Below are positions 18,300 through 27,211 of a stretch of DNA of 64,000 bases, piece by piece (within the stretch, counting starts at the first letter, position 1; every line of letters begins with the position of its first letter). Source of the DNA: Chryseobacterium sp. G0201 (GTDB taxonomy: Bacteria; Bacteroidota; Bacteroidia; Flavobacteriales; Weeksellaceae); assembly GCF_003815655.1 (NCBI RefSeq), contig NZ_CP033917.1, positions 2,046,001-2,110,000 on the forward strand, read 5' to 3'. Made by a program: the position numbers and the translations under genes. The notes beneath the pieces were generated by a model. The model worked only from the letters and a program-made list of their open reading frames with translations. It had not been told where the DNA came from and ran no database searches.

Positions 18300-18331
18300 A
18301 GCCTTTTCGTATATTCGGGAAGGTTTTTTAA
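18300..18331 (+). terminator. Terminator after the T9SS cargo gene
   Basis: GCCTTTTCG with CGGGAAGG(T) (wobble pairs) followed by TTTTTT, about 25 bases after the stop at 18276. Confidence 0.6.
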
Positions 18332-18397
18332 TGAATATTTGATATTCAATAAGTTTTGTTTTTCGATATTATAATGTATTTTTATAAAAAAATATAG

Positions 18398-21049
18398 ATG
18401 AAATTATACTTTAATATAGGTTACAGCGCAAAAATTGGGGAATGTTTGCAGTTGGTTATCAATGAAGAAGGAGCTGTGCCTAAAACTCATAAAATGTTTT
18501 GCACTGAGAACGGTTTGTGGAAATGTGAAGTAGATTATTTTTCAAAGTCCATATCTTATAAATACCAGCTTACAGATGAGAAAGGAAATCTTTTGAGGGA
18601 AGAATTTGTCTTACATCATCTTAATTTCCCGCATAATTACAAAGAATTTTCAATCTTCGATGAGTGGAATAATAAAAATTTTCCCGAGAATTATTTAAAT
18701 AATAAAATTCTTTACAATAAACTCAATCAGTTTGTTCCTGAAAAAATTTCGGTCTTAAAAAAACATACCCATTTATTCAGATTAGAGGCTCCGGTGTACA
18801 ACCCGAATTGGAAGATTGTCTTGTTTGGAAGTACGGATTCTCTCGGAAAATGGGATTATGAGAAAGTAATTCATTTATCTCAGACGGATTTTGGTATCTG
18901 GGAAACTTCAGTTGAGATTCCTGAGAACGAATTTATTCAGTTTAAATATTGTCTTTATGACAAAAATGAAGGTAGGGTAATTGATGTAGAAGCTGGCGAA
19001 AACAGATTTGCGGTTCCCAATCAGCAGAAAGATGTTTTGCAGATCGTTTCGAGTCATTATTTTAAATTCAAACTATATCAGATGTATCATGATGCAGGAG
19101 TTGCGGTTCCTGTGTTCTCTTTAAGAAGTGAAAATGGTTTCGGTGTCGGAGAATTTTCTGATATGAAAGAATTGGCTGACTGGACAAAAGAAACAGGCTT
19201 AGGAATTATCCAGATTCTTCCGATCAATGATACAACGGCCAATTACACTTGGACAGATTCTTACCCTTACGCAGCGGTTTCTGTGTATGCTTTACATCCA
19301 CAATATATTTCTATTGATAATCTTGATTTTAAATTGCCGAAGGATTTAGTTGAAGAATATAATGCTGAAAAATTAAAATTAAATTCTTTAGAATTAATTG
19401 ATTACGAGGAAATGATTTCCGGAAAATGGAAGTTTTTGAAAGCCGTTTTCAATACAGAAAAAGAGAAGATTTATAAAGACAGAAACTTTAAGAAATTTAT
19501 AAAAGATAATGAAGATTGGTTGATTCCGTATTCTGCATTTTGTGTATTGAGAGATAAATATAAAACTCCGAATTTCAATGATTGGAAAACACATAAAAAA
19601 TACATAGCAGGAAAAATTTCACCATTCTTTTCAGCAAAAAATAAAGAATATGATGCCTCAATGCTTCATGCTTGGGTGCAATACCAACTTCATAAGCAAC
19701 TAAAAGATGCGATTGAATATATCCATAGTTTAGGGGTTTCTGTGAAAGGAGATTTACCGATTGGAATTTATCGTCATTCTGTTGAAGCCTGGACGGAGCC
19801 GGAATTATTCGGTATGGATTTCCAAGCCGGAGCACCGCCGGATCAATTCACAGAATTAGGTCAAAACTGGGAATTCCCAACCTATAATTGGGAAGCGATG
19901 AAAGCTGACGATTATACATGGTGGAAAAACAGATTCAAAGCATTGGAACAATATTTTGATGCAATGAGAATTGATCATATTTTAGGATTTTTCAGGATCT
20001 GGAGAATGCCGATTTCTGCTACTCAAGGGCTCTTAGGATATTTTTATCCTGCAGTTCCGATTACTGAAGCAGAATTTAAGGCTTGGCATATTCCTTTTGA
20101 TTTTAACAGATATTGCAAACCGTTTATCAATGATCAGATTCTTTGGAATTATTTCGGTGAAGATCACGGAAAAGCATTTGAGTTCATTAATAATAATCAT
20201 AATGGAACGTATTCTTTTAAAGAAGAGTTTGATACCCAGAGAAAATTATCAGATTTCTTTAAGAAAAATCCAAGAGGTCCGATTGAAGAACAATTGATTG
20301 CCCTTTGTGCGAATGTTTTATTTTTAATTGAAGAAAGAGAAGGAGAAACCGTTTATCATCCAAGATTTAATGTCTATAATACTGAGTCTTACAAATATTT
20401 GTCGGATTGGGAAAAGAAATCTATTTACGATCTGTATCACGATTATTTCTTCAAGAGACAGGATAAGCTTTGGAGCGAAAAAGCAATGGAAAAACTTCCC
20501 ATGATCTTAAATGCAACCGAAATGTTGATCTGTGGTGAAGATCTAGGAATGGTTCCTGACTGCGTACCTGCTGTAATGGACGAATTGGCGATCATAGCCT
20601 TGAAAGTTCAGCGTATGCCTTCGGATAATATTCCTTTTTATAATCCTAAAAATGCGGGTTATCTGAATGTAATTACGGCTTCTTCGCATGACAGTTCAAC
20701 GTTAAGACAATGGTGGAAGGAAGATCCGGCTTTGACGCAGAAATATTTTAATCAACAATTAATTCAATACGGTAAAGCGCCGGAAGAATTGGATACTCAT
20801 TTAGCAGAGATCATTATGAAGCAGCATCTCTACACAGATGCGATGCTGGCTATTTTCCCGATTCAGGAGTTTTTTGCAACGGATAAAGAGCTTACCAACC
20901 CGAAAATGGACAATGAAAGGATCAATAATCCTGCAGTATTTCCACATTATTGGCGTTACAGGATGCATTTAAATTTAGAAGATTTAAAAGATAAGACTGA
21001 TTTTAACCAAAAAATAAAATATTGGGTTAAAGATAGTGGAAGGTTGTAA
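18398..21049 (+). CDS. malQ: 4-alpha-glucanotransferase (GH77 amylomaltase) with starch-binding domains
   Basis: An 883-residue cytoplasmic enzyme that transfers alpha-1,4-glucan segments in maltodextrin or glycogen metabolism. Residues 1-100 and about 125-225 look like two CBM20-type starch-binding modules (second: VLFGSTDSLGKWDYEK). The GH77 barrel follows, with FSLRSENGFGVGEFSDMK at its start. The catalytic residues are in DAMRIDHILGFFR (nucleophile Asp), CGEDLGMVP (acid/base Glu) and ASSHDSSTLRQWW (third Asp). Length agrees with plant DPE2-like and Bacteroidota enzymes that carry double CBM20. It has no signal peptide. A terminator follows; no other starch genes are adjacent. Confidence 0.93.
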   Translation: MKLYFNIGYSAKIGECLQLVINEEGAVPKTHKMFCTENGLWKCEVDYFSKSISYKYQLTDEKGNLLREEFVLHHLNFPHNYKEFSIFDEWNNKNFPENYLNNKILYNKLNQFVPEKISVLKKHTHLFRLEAPVYNPNWKIVLFGSTDSLGKWDYEKVIHLSQTDFGIWETSVEIPENEFIQFKYCLYDKNEGRVIDVEAGENRFAVPNQQKDVLQIVSSHYFKFKLYQMYHDAGVAVPVFSLRSENGFGVGEFSDMKELADWTKETGLGIIQILPINDTTANYTWTDSYPYAAVSVYALHPQYISIDNLDFKLPKDLVEEYNAEKLKLNSLELIDYEEMISGKWKFLKAVFNTEKEKIYKDRNFKKFIKDNEDWLIPYSAFCVLRDKYKTPNFNDWKTHKKYIAGKISPFFSAKNKEYDASMLHAWVQYQLHKQLKDAIEYIHSLGVSVKGDLPIGIYRHSVEAWTEPELFGMDFQAGAPPDQFTELGQNWEFPTYNWEAMKADDYTWWKNRFKALEQYFDAMRIDHILGFFRIWRMPISATQGLLGYFYPAVPITEAEFKAWHIPFDFNRYCKPFINDQILWNYFGEDHGKAFEFINNNHNGTYSFKEEFDTQRKLSDFFKKNPRGPIEEQLIALCANVLFLIEEREGETVYHPRFNVYNTESYKYLSDWEKKSIYDLYHDYFFKRQDKLWSEKAMEKLPMILNATEMLICGEDLGMVPDCVPAVMDELAIIALKVQRMPSDNIPFYNPKNAGYLNVITASSHDSSTLRQWWKEDPALTQKYFNQQLIQYGKAPEELDTHLAEIIMKQHLYTDAMLAIFPIQEFFATDKELTNPKMDNERINNPAVFPHYWRYRMHLNLEDLKDKTDFNQKIKYWVKDSGRL

Positions 21050-21086
21050 ATTTAACAGTTGATTATCAGTTAATTAATGATATTTT

Positions 21087-21124
21087 AAAAGAAGTTAAGT
21101 CAAAAGATTTAACTTCTTTTTTTT
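21087..21124 (+). terminator. Intrinsic terminator of malQ
   Basis: AAAAGAAGTTAA (21087-21098) pairs with TTAACTTCTTTT (21109-21120), then more T. Confidence 0.85.
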
Positions 21125-21188
21125 ATTTATATCCAAAAGATAGATTAGAGATAGTCTACTATATATTAACCAATTAACGACAATAAGA

Positions 21189-22268
21189 ATGAAAAAAATA
21201 TTTTTGGGATTTGCTCTGAGTTTGGCGACTTTGTCGTTTGCTCAGCAATATCCAAACAACGGTTACGGTAACGACGGATACAATAACGGATACGGAAATA
21301 ATGGTTATGAAAATAACAACTATGGAAGTAATAACGGATATTATTCTAACGAAGACGACCAGAATTATTTCCCAGACGATTATTACTACAATTATCCTCA
21401 GGATTATTATCCTCAAGATTATTACCAGAATAATTATAACGATTACAGAAGCAGTATCGTAAATGTCAACTGGAATGTGTTTTTTAATCAAAATAGATTG
21501 AACCGTTGGCAAATTGATCAAATCTTAAGATTGAATAATCTGTATGTAAGCTTTTCAACATGGGATAACTATTACAGATACAATCCGGACAGATGGTATT
21601 ATGATAGATTCTATGCGTTACAAAGAATTATGGGACCGCAGATTTTTATTAGTTTTCAAAACAATTATTACAGAGGAGCTAGCCCGGTTGTGTATTTTCA
21701 AAACTACAGAAGAACACATTATGCTTCCATTTGCAGACCGATGCCACGCTATAGAAACGTAAATATCAATATTTACAGAGTAGACAGAGCTAAATTTAGA
21801 GGGAATAATAATCCTTCCTTTAATATTGTAAGAACGAGCCAAAGAGAAAATAACGGATTTAGAGGATCCGGAAGAGATAATAATAACTCAGGATTCCGTA
21901 ATCAGTCTATTAAGAGAGATAATAACTCAGGAGGTTTCCGTGAAAATAACGGAACAAGAAATAACGGAGGCTTTAGAGCAGGAACTGAAAACACTGGTGG
22001 AACGAGAAATACTGGAGGATTCAGAAATGATGTGAGAACAGAACCTTCTGCTCCTAGAGAAAATAACGGAGGTTTTAGAGGAAACTCAGGAAATAGTGGT
22101 GGAACAAGAAGTTCTGGTGGATTCAGAAATGAAACAAGAAGAGAAGCTTCTGGACCTAGAGAGAATAATGGTGGTTTCAGACAGCAAAGATCTGAAAGTT
22201 CAGCTCCAAGACAGAACAATAATGGTAACAGAAATTCTTCGGGAGGTTTCAGATTGACAAAGAATTAA
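21189..22268 (+). CDS. Secreted low-complexity protein (Asn/Gly/Tyr and GGFR repeats)
   Basis: A 359-residue protein in three parts. A signal peptide (MKKIFLGFALSLATLSFAQ) is followed by a Tyr/Asn/Gly/Asp-rich stretch to about residue 85 (NNGYGN-type and PQDYY repeats). Residues about 85-215 are a non-repetitive core with many aromatic and basic residues (NRLNRWQIDQILRLNNLYVSF). From about 215 to the end come Arg/Gly/Asn-rich repeats built on RENNGGFR and GGFRNE. The repeats are visible at DNA level around 21940-22250. No enzyme motif is seen. A surface or matrix protein is possible; function unknown. The antisense ORFs over it are by-products of this repeat composition. Confidence 0.75.
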   Translation: MKKIFLGFALSLATLSFAQQYPNNGYGNDGYNNGYGNNGYENNNYGSNNGYYSNEDDQNYFPDDYYYNYPQDYYPQDYYQNNYNDYRSSIVNVNWNVFFNQNRLNRWQIDQILRLNNLYVSFSTWDNYYRYNPDRWYYDRFYALQRIMGPQIFISFQNNYYRGASPVVYFQNYRRTHYASICRPMPRYRNVNINIYRVDRAKFRGNNNPSFNIVRTSQRENNGFRGSGRDNNNSGFRNQSIKRDNNSGGFRENNGTRNNGGFRAGTENTGGTRNTGGFRNDVRTEPSAPRENNGGFRGNSGNSGGTRSSGGFRNETRREASGPRENNGGFRQQRSESSAPRQNNNGNRNSSGGFRLTKN

Positions 22269-22300
22269 TAATTTTCATATATTATATTTAAGTGGTGTGA

Positions 22301-22335
22301 AGGGCAGGTTTTTATAATCTGTCCTTTTTTTTTGT
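22301..22335 (+). terminator. Intrinsic terminator
   Basis: AAGGGCAG pairs with CTGTCCTT (one G-U) and is followed by a run of T. Confidence 0.8.
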
Positions 22336-22454
22336 ATTTTATTATTTCGATATTAAAATTTAACATTTTTTATGAATATTCAGCTTTAACTTCCGTTTTA
22401 ATTAAGTATCAAAAAGATGTATAACAATTAATTAATAATTAAATATTTAAAAAG

Positions 22455-22913
22455 ATGAAAAAATTAGTATTAGCAATAGCATTTATCGGAATGGGAAGTT
22501 TTGCAATGGCACAACAAACTACTCCTCAGGACAAGCAGGCAAAAAGAGCAGAAATGCAACAAAAAATGCAGCAAAAAGAGCAAGAGCATTTAGATAAAAT
22601 GCAGAAAGATTTAAATTTAAATCAATCACAGGTAGCTCAGATAAAAGATCTTCACGAAAAGAGAAAAGCTGAAATGAAAGCTGATTTTGATAAGAACAAA
22701 GGAGAAAGACAAGCTAAAATGGAGAAGATGAAAGTCAAGAGAGAGCAAATGGATGCGGATATGAAAAAAATCTTAACTCCTGAGCAGTACGGTAAATGGC
22801 AAGCTGACAGACAGGCTAAAATGGAGCAAAGAAAAGCAGCAATGAAAGACAGAGGAATGAAGGGTGGAAAAATGAAGAGATCAATGGATACGGCTGCTCC
22901 TGCTGTGAATTAA
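22455..22913 (+). CDS. Periplasmic Spy/CpxP-like small helical protein
   Basis: A 152-residue exported protein: signal peptide ending FAMAQQ, then a highly charged Lys/Gln/Met/Glu-rich helical body. DLNLNQSQVAQIKDLHEKRK and KILTPEQYGKWQ resemble the paired LTxxQ motifs of the Spy/CpxP family, periplasmic chaperone-like or stress-sensing proteins. Very high Met content is notable and could suggest metal or oxidant interaction, but that is inference. It is a single gene with its own terminator. Confidence 0.65.
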   Translation: MKKLVLAIAFIGMGSFAMAQQTTPQDKQAKRAEMQQKMQQKEQEHLDKMQKDLNLNQSQVAQIKDLHEKRKAEMKADFDKNKGERQAKMEKMKVKREQMDADMKKILTPEQYGKWQADRQAKMEQRKAAMKDRGMKGGKMKRSMDTAAPAVN

Positions 22914-22943
22914 GAGTTTTCAATTTTGATTTTTTAATGTGTT

Positions 22944-22972
22944 AAGGACGGATGTATTTCCGTCCTTTTTGT
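22944..22972 (+). terminator. Intrinsic terminator
   Basis: AAGGACGGA (22944-22952) pairs with TCCGTCCTT (22959-22967), followed by TTT. Confidence 0.85.
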
Positions 22973-23039
22973 ATTAAATTTGATTAAATCTTTTGATTTC
23001 GGGGTTTTATTCCATAATTTTACTGTAAAATTTATTATT

Positions 23040-23549
23040 ATGGTAAGCGATAAAATTGCACAACTAATTAACGAACAAATAGCTCACGAACAATACGCCG
23101 CACAATATTATCTTTCAATGTCTGCTTGGTTTTCCAGCAAAGATCTTGATGGGATCGCCAATTATTTCAGAGTACAAAGCAAAGAGGAATTAATGCATGC
23201 TGATAAAATGTTTGATTATTTAAATGATGTAGGAGGACAAATCATCATCGGAGAAATTGCAAAACCACCACACGAATTTGCAAATGCCATCGACATTTTT
23301 GAAAAAGCATTGGAGCACGAGAAAAAAGTAACAAAAAGTATTTTCAACATCGTAAAAAATGCGAATGACGAAGGAGATTTTGCTACAACTTCTTTCTTAC
23401 AGTGGTTCATCAATGAGCAGGTAGAAGAGGAAGCGAGTGCTTCTCAGTACGTAACGAAGATCAAAATGGTGTCTGATAACCCTTCAGCATTATATCTTTT
23501 TGATCAGGAATTGTCACAAAGAGTGTTTGTTGCGGATCCAAAGGCTTAA
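23040..23549 (+). CDS. ftnA: Ferritin (non-heme, bacterial FtnA type)
   Basis: A 169-residue iron-storage four-helix protein. EQIAHEQYAAQYYLSMSAWF gives the first ferroxidase Glu, RVQSKEELMHADKM the Glu and His of the ExxH motif, and LQWFINEQVEEEASASQ the fourth-helix ligands. It oxidises Fe(II) and stores it in a 24-subunit shell. The start is the ATG at 23040, matching the usual MVSDKIAQLI N-terminus; a longer frame from a TTG at 22980 adds 20 residues unlike any ferritin and is not used. A strong palindromic terminator follows. Confidence 0.95.
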   Translation: MVSDKIAQLINEQIAHEQYAAQYYLSMSAWFSSKDLDGIANYFRVQSKEELMHADKMFDYLNDVGGQIIIGEIAKPPHEFANAIDIFEKALEHEKKVTKSIFNIVKNANDEGDFATTSFLQWFINEQVEEEASASQYVTKIKMVSDNPSALYLFDQELSQRVFVADPKA

Positions 23550-23580
23550 GATTTAACTTTAAATAAGTTTAAGATAACCA

Positions 23581-23611
23581 GTTTCGGCGGCACCAAAGGT
23601 GCCGCCGAAAC
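23581..23611. terminator. Bidirectional terminator / dispersed palindrome (copy 2)
   Basis: GTTTCGGCGGCACC-AAA-GGTGCCGCCGAAAC, a perfect 14-bp stem, between the convergent ferritin gene and the gene ending at 23671. Same family as 13213-13249. Confidence 0.85.
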
Positions 23612-23670
23612 TTTGTAATCAACCCATTAATAGAAAGATTACGATTAATATTTAGGATGATATTTTATTT

Positions 23671-25092
23671 TTATAAATTATTAATCCATTTATTAAGGTC
23701 TGTGGAAACTTCTAAGCCTAATTTCTTTTTAAGTCGATATTTTGTAGTTTCAACACTTCTGAATGTCAAATTTTTAAATACAGCAATTTCCTTATTACTG
23801 ATATTAAGTTTTATATACGCACAGAATCTTATATCATTATCATTTAAATTGGGAGTATGACTGATTAATTTTTCGTAAAAATCAGGATATACTTCTTTAA
23901 AATACGAAAGAAAAAAGGGACTGTCTTCTTTCGCCATTTGTGTGACCTTATCAAAGGAATTATCATTTAAATGTTTTTTTAATTTAAGAACTTTTAAAGT
24001 CTGTTCTTCAAGCAGACGATCATTTTTTAACTGTTTAGAAAGATTAATTCTTCGAATGAAGTAAACGGAAACCAGAAATAAAATAACAAGGCCAGAAATG
24101 ATAAAATACATTTTATTTTTTTCTAGTTGTTTTTCTCTCTCTTCATCTTCTGAAAGTCTATTGATAACAATGTTTATAGCAGCTTTTTCTTCGTTTTTTA
24201 TACTGTCATTTAATGCTTTAAATTTCTCCAGATATTCCTTAGCCATTTTCTCGTTATTCATAGCACTGTAAACACTTGAAAGTGAATCATAAGCTTTTCT
24301 AATAAGAATTTTAGACTCACCTTTCTTAAAAGTACTAAGAGATTTAAGATAATAATGAAGCGTTTTTTCATGATCACCTTTTACTGCATATAGATTACCA
24401 TAACTAAACAATGTAATACCTTCAACTAATATAAAATTTCGATCCGGAGCAGAGCAGGCTTTATTAAGATAATATTCTGCTGAATCTAGACGTACATTAT
24501 TTTCAATAAATCTATCCGCAATTTTGGTATAAGTAAGAGCGCTAGGTAAATTTATAAGAGCTTTTCTATCAATACTTCTCAATGAATCCGGGTGAGCCAA
24601 AAAGTTGAGTCGCTTCCATGTATAAATGTAAAATAAAAGATATTTTTTCTGTTTTTCTACAGGAATTTCCTCTGTGTATTGAATAGCCTTATCAAAAAAA
24701 GTGTTGGACTTATCAAGCATTCCCAGCCGTGTATAATTTTTGGCATATTCACTATAAATTCTAGCCGAAAAAAGAGGATTATTATCATCTCCCATTTCCT
24801 CTTTGGCTTTGTCTAAATAAGCAATACTCTCCTGAAGTTTGTTATAAGAAAAAAGCAAAAATCCGATATTGGTATAGATTGTTACAATTCCTTCCTTATT
24901 ACCATTCTTTTCATATTTTTTTAATGCATTGATATTAAAATCCATCGCTTTTACATACTCTCCTTTATTGTAATATCCCGCTGTCTTTTGTATTGTTTCT
25001 GGAAAAAAAGAATAATCCTGAGATTTACAATTTGCAAATTGTACCAGAAAAAGCAGGGTTAATAATTTTAAGATAATGCGATCAATAAACAT
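23671..25092 (-). CDS. TPR-containing membrane regulator with C-terminal LuxR-like HTH
   Basis: A 473-residue protein. A signal-anchor or signal peptide (MFIDRIILKLLTLLFLVQF, then NCKSQD) leads into several tetratricopeptide repeats over about residues 30-300. A transmembrane helix follows around 330-350 (MYFIISGLVILFLVSVYFI), then a coiled stretch and a C-terminal helix-turn-helix (NDNDIRFCAYIKLNISNKEI, FRSVETTKYRLKKKLGLE). This extracellular-TPR/TM/cytoplasmic-HTH layout is a known Bacteroidota sensor-regulator design that probably binds DNA from the membrane. The signal and target genes are unknown. It is divergent from the secreted protein gene at 25411, a plausible target. Confidence 0.75.
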   Translation of the reverse strand: MFIDRIILKLLTLLFLVQFANCKSQDYSFFPETIQKTAGYYNKGEYVKAMDFNINALKKYEKNGNKEGIVTIYTNIGFLLFSYNKLQESIAYLDKAKEEMGDDNNPLFSARIYSEYAKNYTRLGMLDKSNTFFDKAIQYTEEIPVEKQKKYLLFYIYTWKRLNFLAHPDSLRSIDRKALINLPSALTYTKIADRFIENNVRLDSAEYYLNKACSAPDRNFILVEGITLFSYGNLYAVKGDHEKTLHYYLKSLSTFKKGESKILIRKAYDSLSSVYSAMNNEKMAKEYLEKFKALNDSIKNEEKAAINIVINRLSEDEEREKQLEKNKMYFIISGLVILFLVSVYFIRRINLSKQLKNDRLLEEQTLKVLKLKKHLNDNSFDKVTQMAKEDSPFFLSYFKEVYPDFYEKLISHTPNLNDNDIRFCAYIKLNISNKEIAVFKNLTFRSVETTKYRLKKKLGLEVSTDLNKWINNL

Positions 25093-25410
25093 GAGTGTAT
25101 TTTATTACTCGAATTTACGAAAATCAAAAAAACAAATCATGAATTAAAATAAATAAGCGAAAACTCATAATAATAGTAAGATCCCAGGATACTGCAATCT
25201 TACTTCGGTGTTATGTTAAATGTTTGATTTCGAATTGATTAAAAACGTGTTGTGTTATTGTAGTGCTTTAATTTAATCTGATGGATATAAATTTGCAAAC
25301 ACAAATGAACATCGAAATACTTTTAATAATACTAGTCATTTTTAAGTATGAGATACGATTCTAAAACACACGAAAGAATAAAAATTTAATCAAAACAAAC
25401 AATTAAGGAA
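25093..25410. other. Divergent intergenic region
   Basis: 318 bases between two divergent genes. It holds the promoter element at 25288-25295 for the rightward gene and AT-rich text elsewhere. No ORF or repeat is supported. Confidence 0.5.
25288..25295 (+). promoter_or_regulatory. Bacteroidota-type -7 element
   Basis: TAAATTTG fits TAnnTTTG. Transcription would begin near 25302, leaving a leader of about 110 bases before the gene at 25411. Confidence 0.5.
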
Positions 25411-27034
25411 ATGAAAAAACAATTAATTATTTTATCAACTTTACTATATTCAGGTTTTGCTTTCTCACAAATCGGAGTAAATACTCCCGAACCTAAAGCT
25501 ACATTAGACATTATGGGTACTACTTTTGGTATAAAAAATGGCAATAGATCTGCAAGCTGGGACAATCTATGGTTTAATGTAGGATCGCGCGGACCATCTA
25601 TTAATGCATCTGGAGCAGAAGATGGAATACAGTTTAATGTGGGAGCCAACGCAATAGGAACTTACGGAGATGAAGGACAGGTGTTGACAACAGTAGCTAC
25701 AATGCGACCTAATGGAAATGTAGGCATCGGTACAATTTCTCCAAATAATAATGCAATATTAGAATTATCTGCTACCAACAAAGGATTTCTTCCTCCAAGG
25801 CTTACAACAGCTCAACGAGATGCAATTCCTGCAGCTAGTAGACCAGCCGGGTTGATGATCTACAATGCAACTACCAATTGCATGGATTTTTGGAATTCCG
25901 CATCTTGGGTTTCTACTTGTGCGGCTGTGACACCACCTGCAGGTACCATAACAGCAATCACATGTGCAAGTGCTACTAATATTGGAACACTATCAAGAGG
26001 TTTAGCAGCTAGTGGAGTTACATCTGTAATTCCTTATACAGGAGGAAACGGAGGAACACATGGCGGGCAGACAGTAACTTCTACAGGAGTAACAGGTTTA
26101 ACGGCAACTTTAACCGCAGGAAGCTTTGCTAATGGAGCAGGAAATCTTACCTACACCATTACAGGGACTCCAACTGCAGCAGGAACAGCTAATTTTGCCA
26201 TCAATATTGGAGGAAGAACATGTACATTATCAAGAGCAGTAGTTGTTCCTGTAGGAGCAATTTCAAGCTTAAACTGTGGGGGCGCTACCAATACTGGAAC
26301 TTTAACAGGAGGAAGTGCGGCTTCAGGAGTTTCATCAGTAATCCCTTATACTGGAGGAAACGGAGGAACATATTCTGCTCAATCTGTAACATCTACAGGG
26401 GTGCCAGGCTTAACAGCAACATTAACAGCAGGGAGTTTTGCTAGTGGAAACGGAGCAATCACTTATACCATTACAGGAACTCCGGCAGCTTCAGGAACGG
26501 CAAGTTTCTCCATAAACATTGGAGGACAAGCATGCGTGCTAACAAGAACAGTATCTGCTGCTGCAAATCCGCCAGCATTACCAGGTGCAAGTTGTACAGC
26601 CAATTCATTCCTGATACCATATACTGCAAATGGTGGTACAGCAAATGGAACCATAAATGGTATTCCGGTTACAGCTACTATTACTTCAACTAATTTTACA
26701 TCGGGAGCAGGACTTACCAACTGTTTTGGAGCTACACAGGCAACAACTTTCCGTGGAGGATCAGCCAGTGCAAATATATTAACAATCAAATTCAACAAAG
26801 CAGTAAGTAATGCTAAAGTATATGATACATTTACTGGAGGCTCAGGGGTCGACTGTTGAGTATTACAATAATGGAATAAAAGTTACCCCAATAGGAAGTA
26901 TTCAATATGGTAATTGTGGATACGGGGCAAATTCTACAATTGCAAGACCAGCAGGAGGTGTATGGTATAATGAAATAAGAATACGTACCATCGGTACCAA
27001 TATTGAAATGATCTGTGTAAGTGATGTTCAATAA
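25411..27034 (+). pseudogene. Secreted repeat protein, split by a +1 frameshift at a G4 tract
   Basis: The first frame gives 482 residues (stop 26857-26859): signal peptide (MKKQLIILSTLLYSGFAFSQ), IGVNTPEPKATLDI as in the gene at 11496, the flavobacterial motif NKGFLPPRLTTAQRDAI, then two tandem 104-residue beta modules. The last codons before the stop overlap a frame running to 27034. Removing one G from GGGG at 26845-26848 joins them as GGSGSTVEYYNNGIKV and gives one protein of 540 residues. So the gene is either broken, phase-variable at the G tract, or carries a sequencing error. The C-terminal piece (YGNCGYGANS, IEMICVSDVQ) reads as the natural end of the last domain. Function is unknown; a surface adhesin is possible. 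Confidence 0.75.
25936..26559 (+). repeat. Two tandem 312-bp (104-residue) coding repeats
   Basis: Unit 1 runs about 25936-26247 and unit 2 about 26248-26559. Both contain SVIPYTGGNGGT, GLTATLTAGSFA, TYTITGTP and INIGG followed by a Cys; each has a Cys near its start as well. They are clearly homologous but diverged at DNA level. Confidence 0.85.
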
Positions 27035-27110
27035 AAATAAATAAAATAATACATCATTATTAAAAATATTTTAATATTTCATCATGAAATCTTAGTGTTT
27101 GTGTTTAGTG

Positions 27111-27142
27111 AGCAGAGGTAGTTTTTACTCCTCTGCTTTTTC
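27111..27142 (+). terminator. Intrinsic terminator
   Basis: AGCAGAGG (27111-27118) pairs with CCTCTGCT (27130-27137), then TTTT. It ends the frameshifted gene's transcript. Confidence 0.8.
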
Positions 27143-27154
27143 TAAATACTTCAA

Positions 27155-27170
27155 TTTTTTTTTTTTTTTT
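27155..27170. repeat. Homopolymer of 16 T
   Basis: A run of 16 T lies between the rightward terminator and the leftward helicase gene. In an AT-rich genome this may be neutral, but it is long enough to be length-variable. Confidence 0.8.
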
Positions 27171-27211
27171 AAAATTAATAAATTCTAAATAAAGAGTACG
27201 AAAACCTTTAT

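Noticed and set aside
21174..22219. Minus-strand ORFs rich in Ile/Val and in Pro/Leu
   Set aside because: They are antisense shadows of the Asn/Tyr- and Gly/Arg-rich repeats of the gene at 21189.
22980..23039. 20-codon N-terminal extension of ferritin from a TTG
   Set aside because: The ATG at 23040 gives the normal ferritin N-terminus; the extension is unlike the family.
26463..27031. Minus-strand ORFs over the end of the frameshifted gene
   Set aside because: They are antisense to a Gly/Thr-rich repeat protein and lack any domain.
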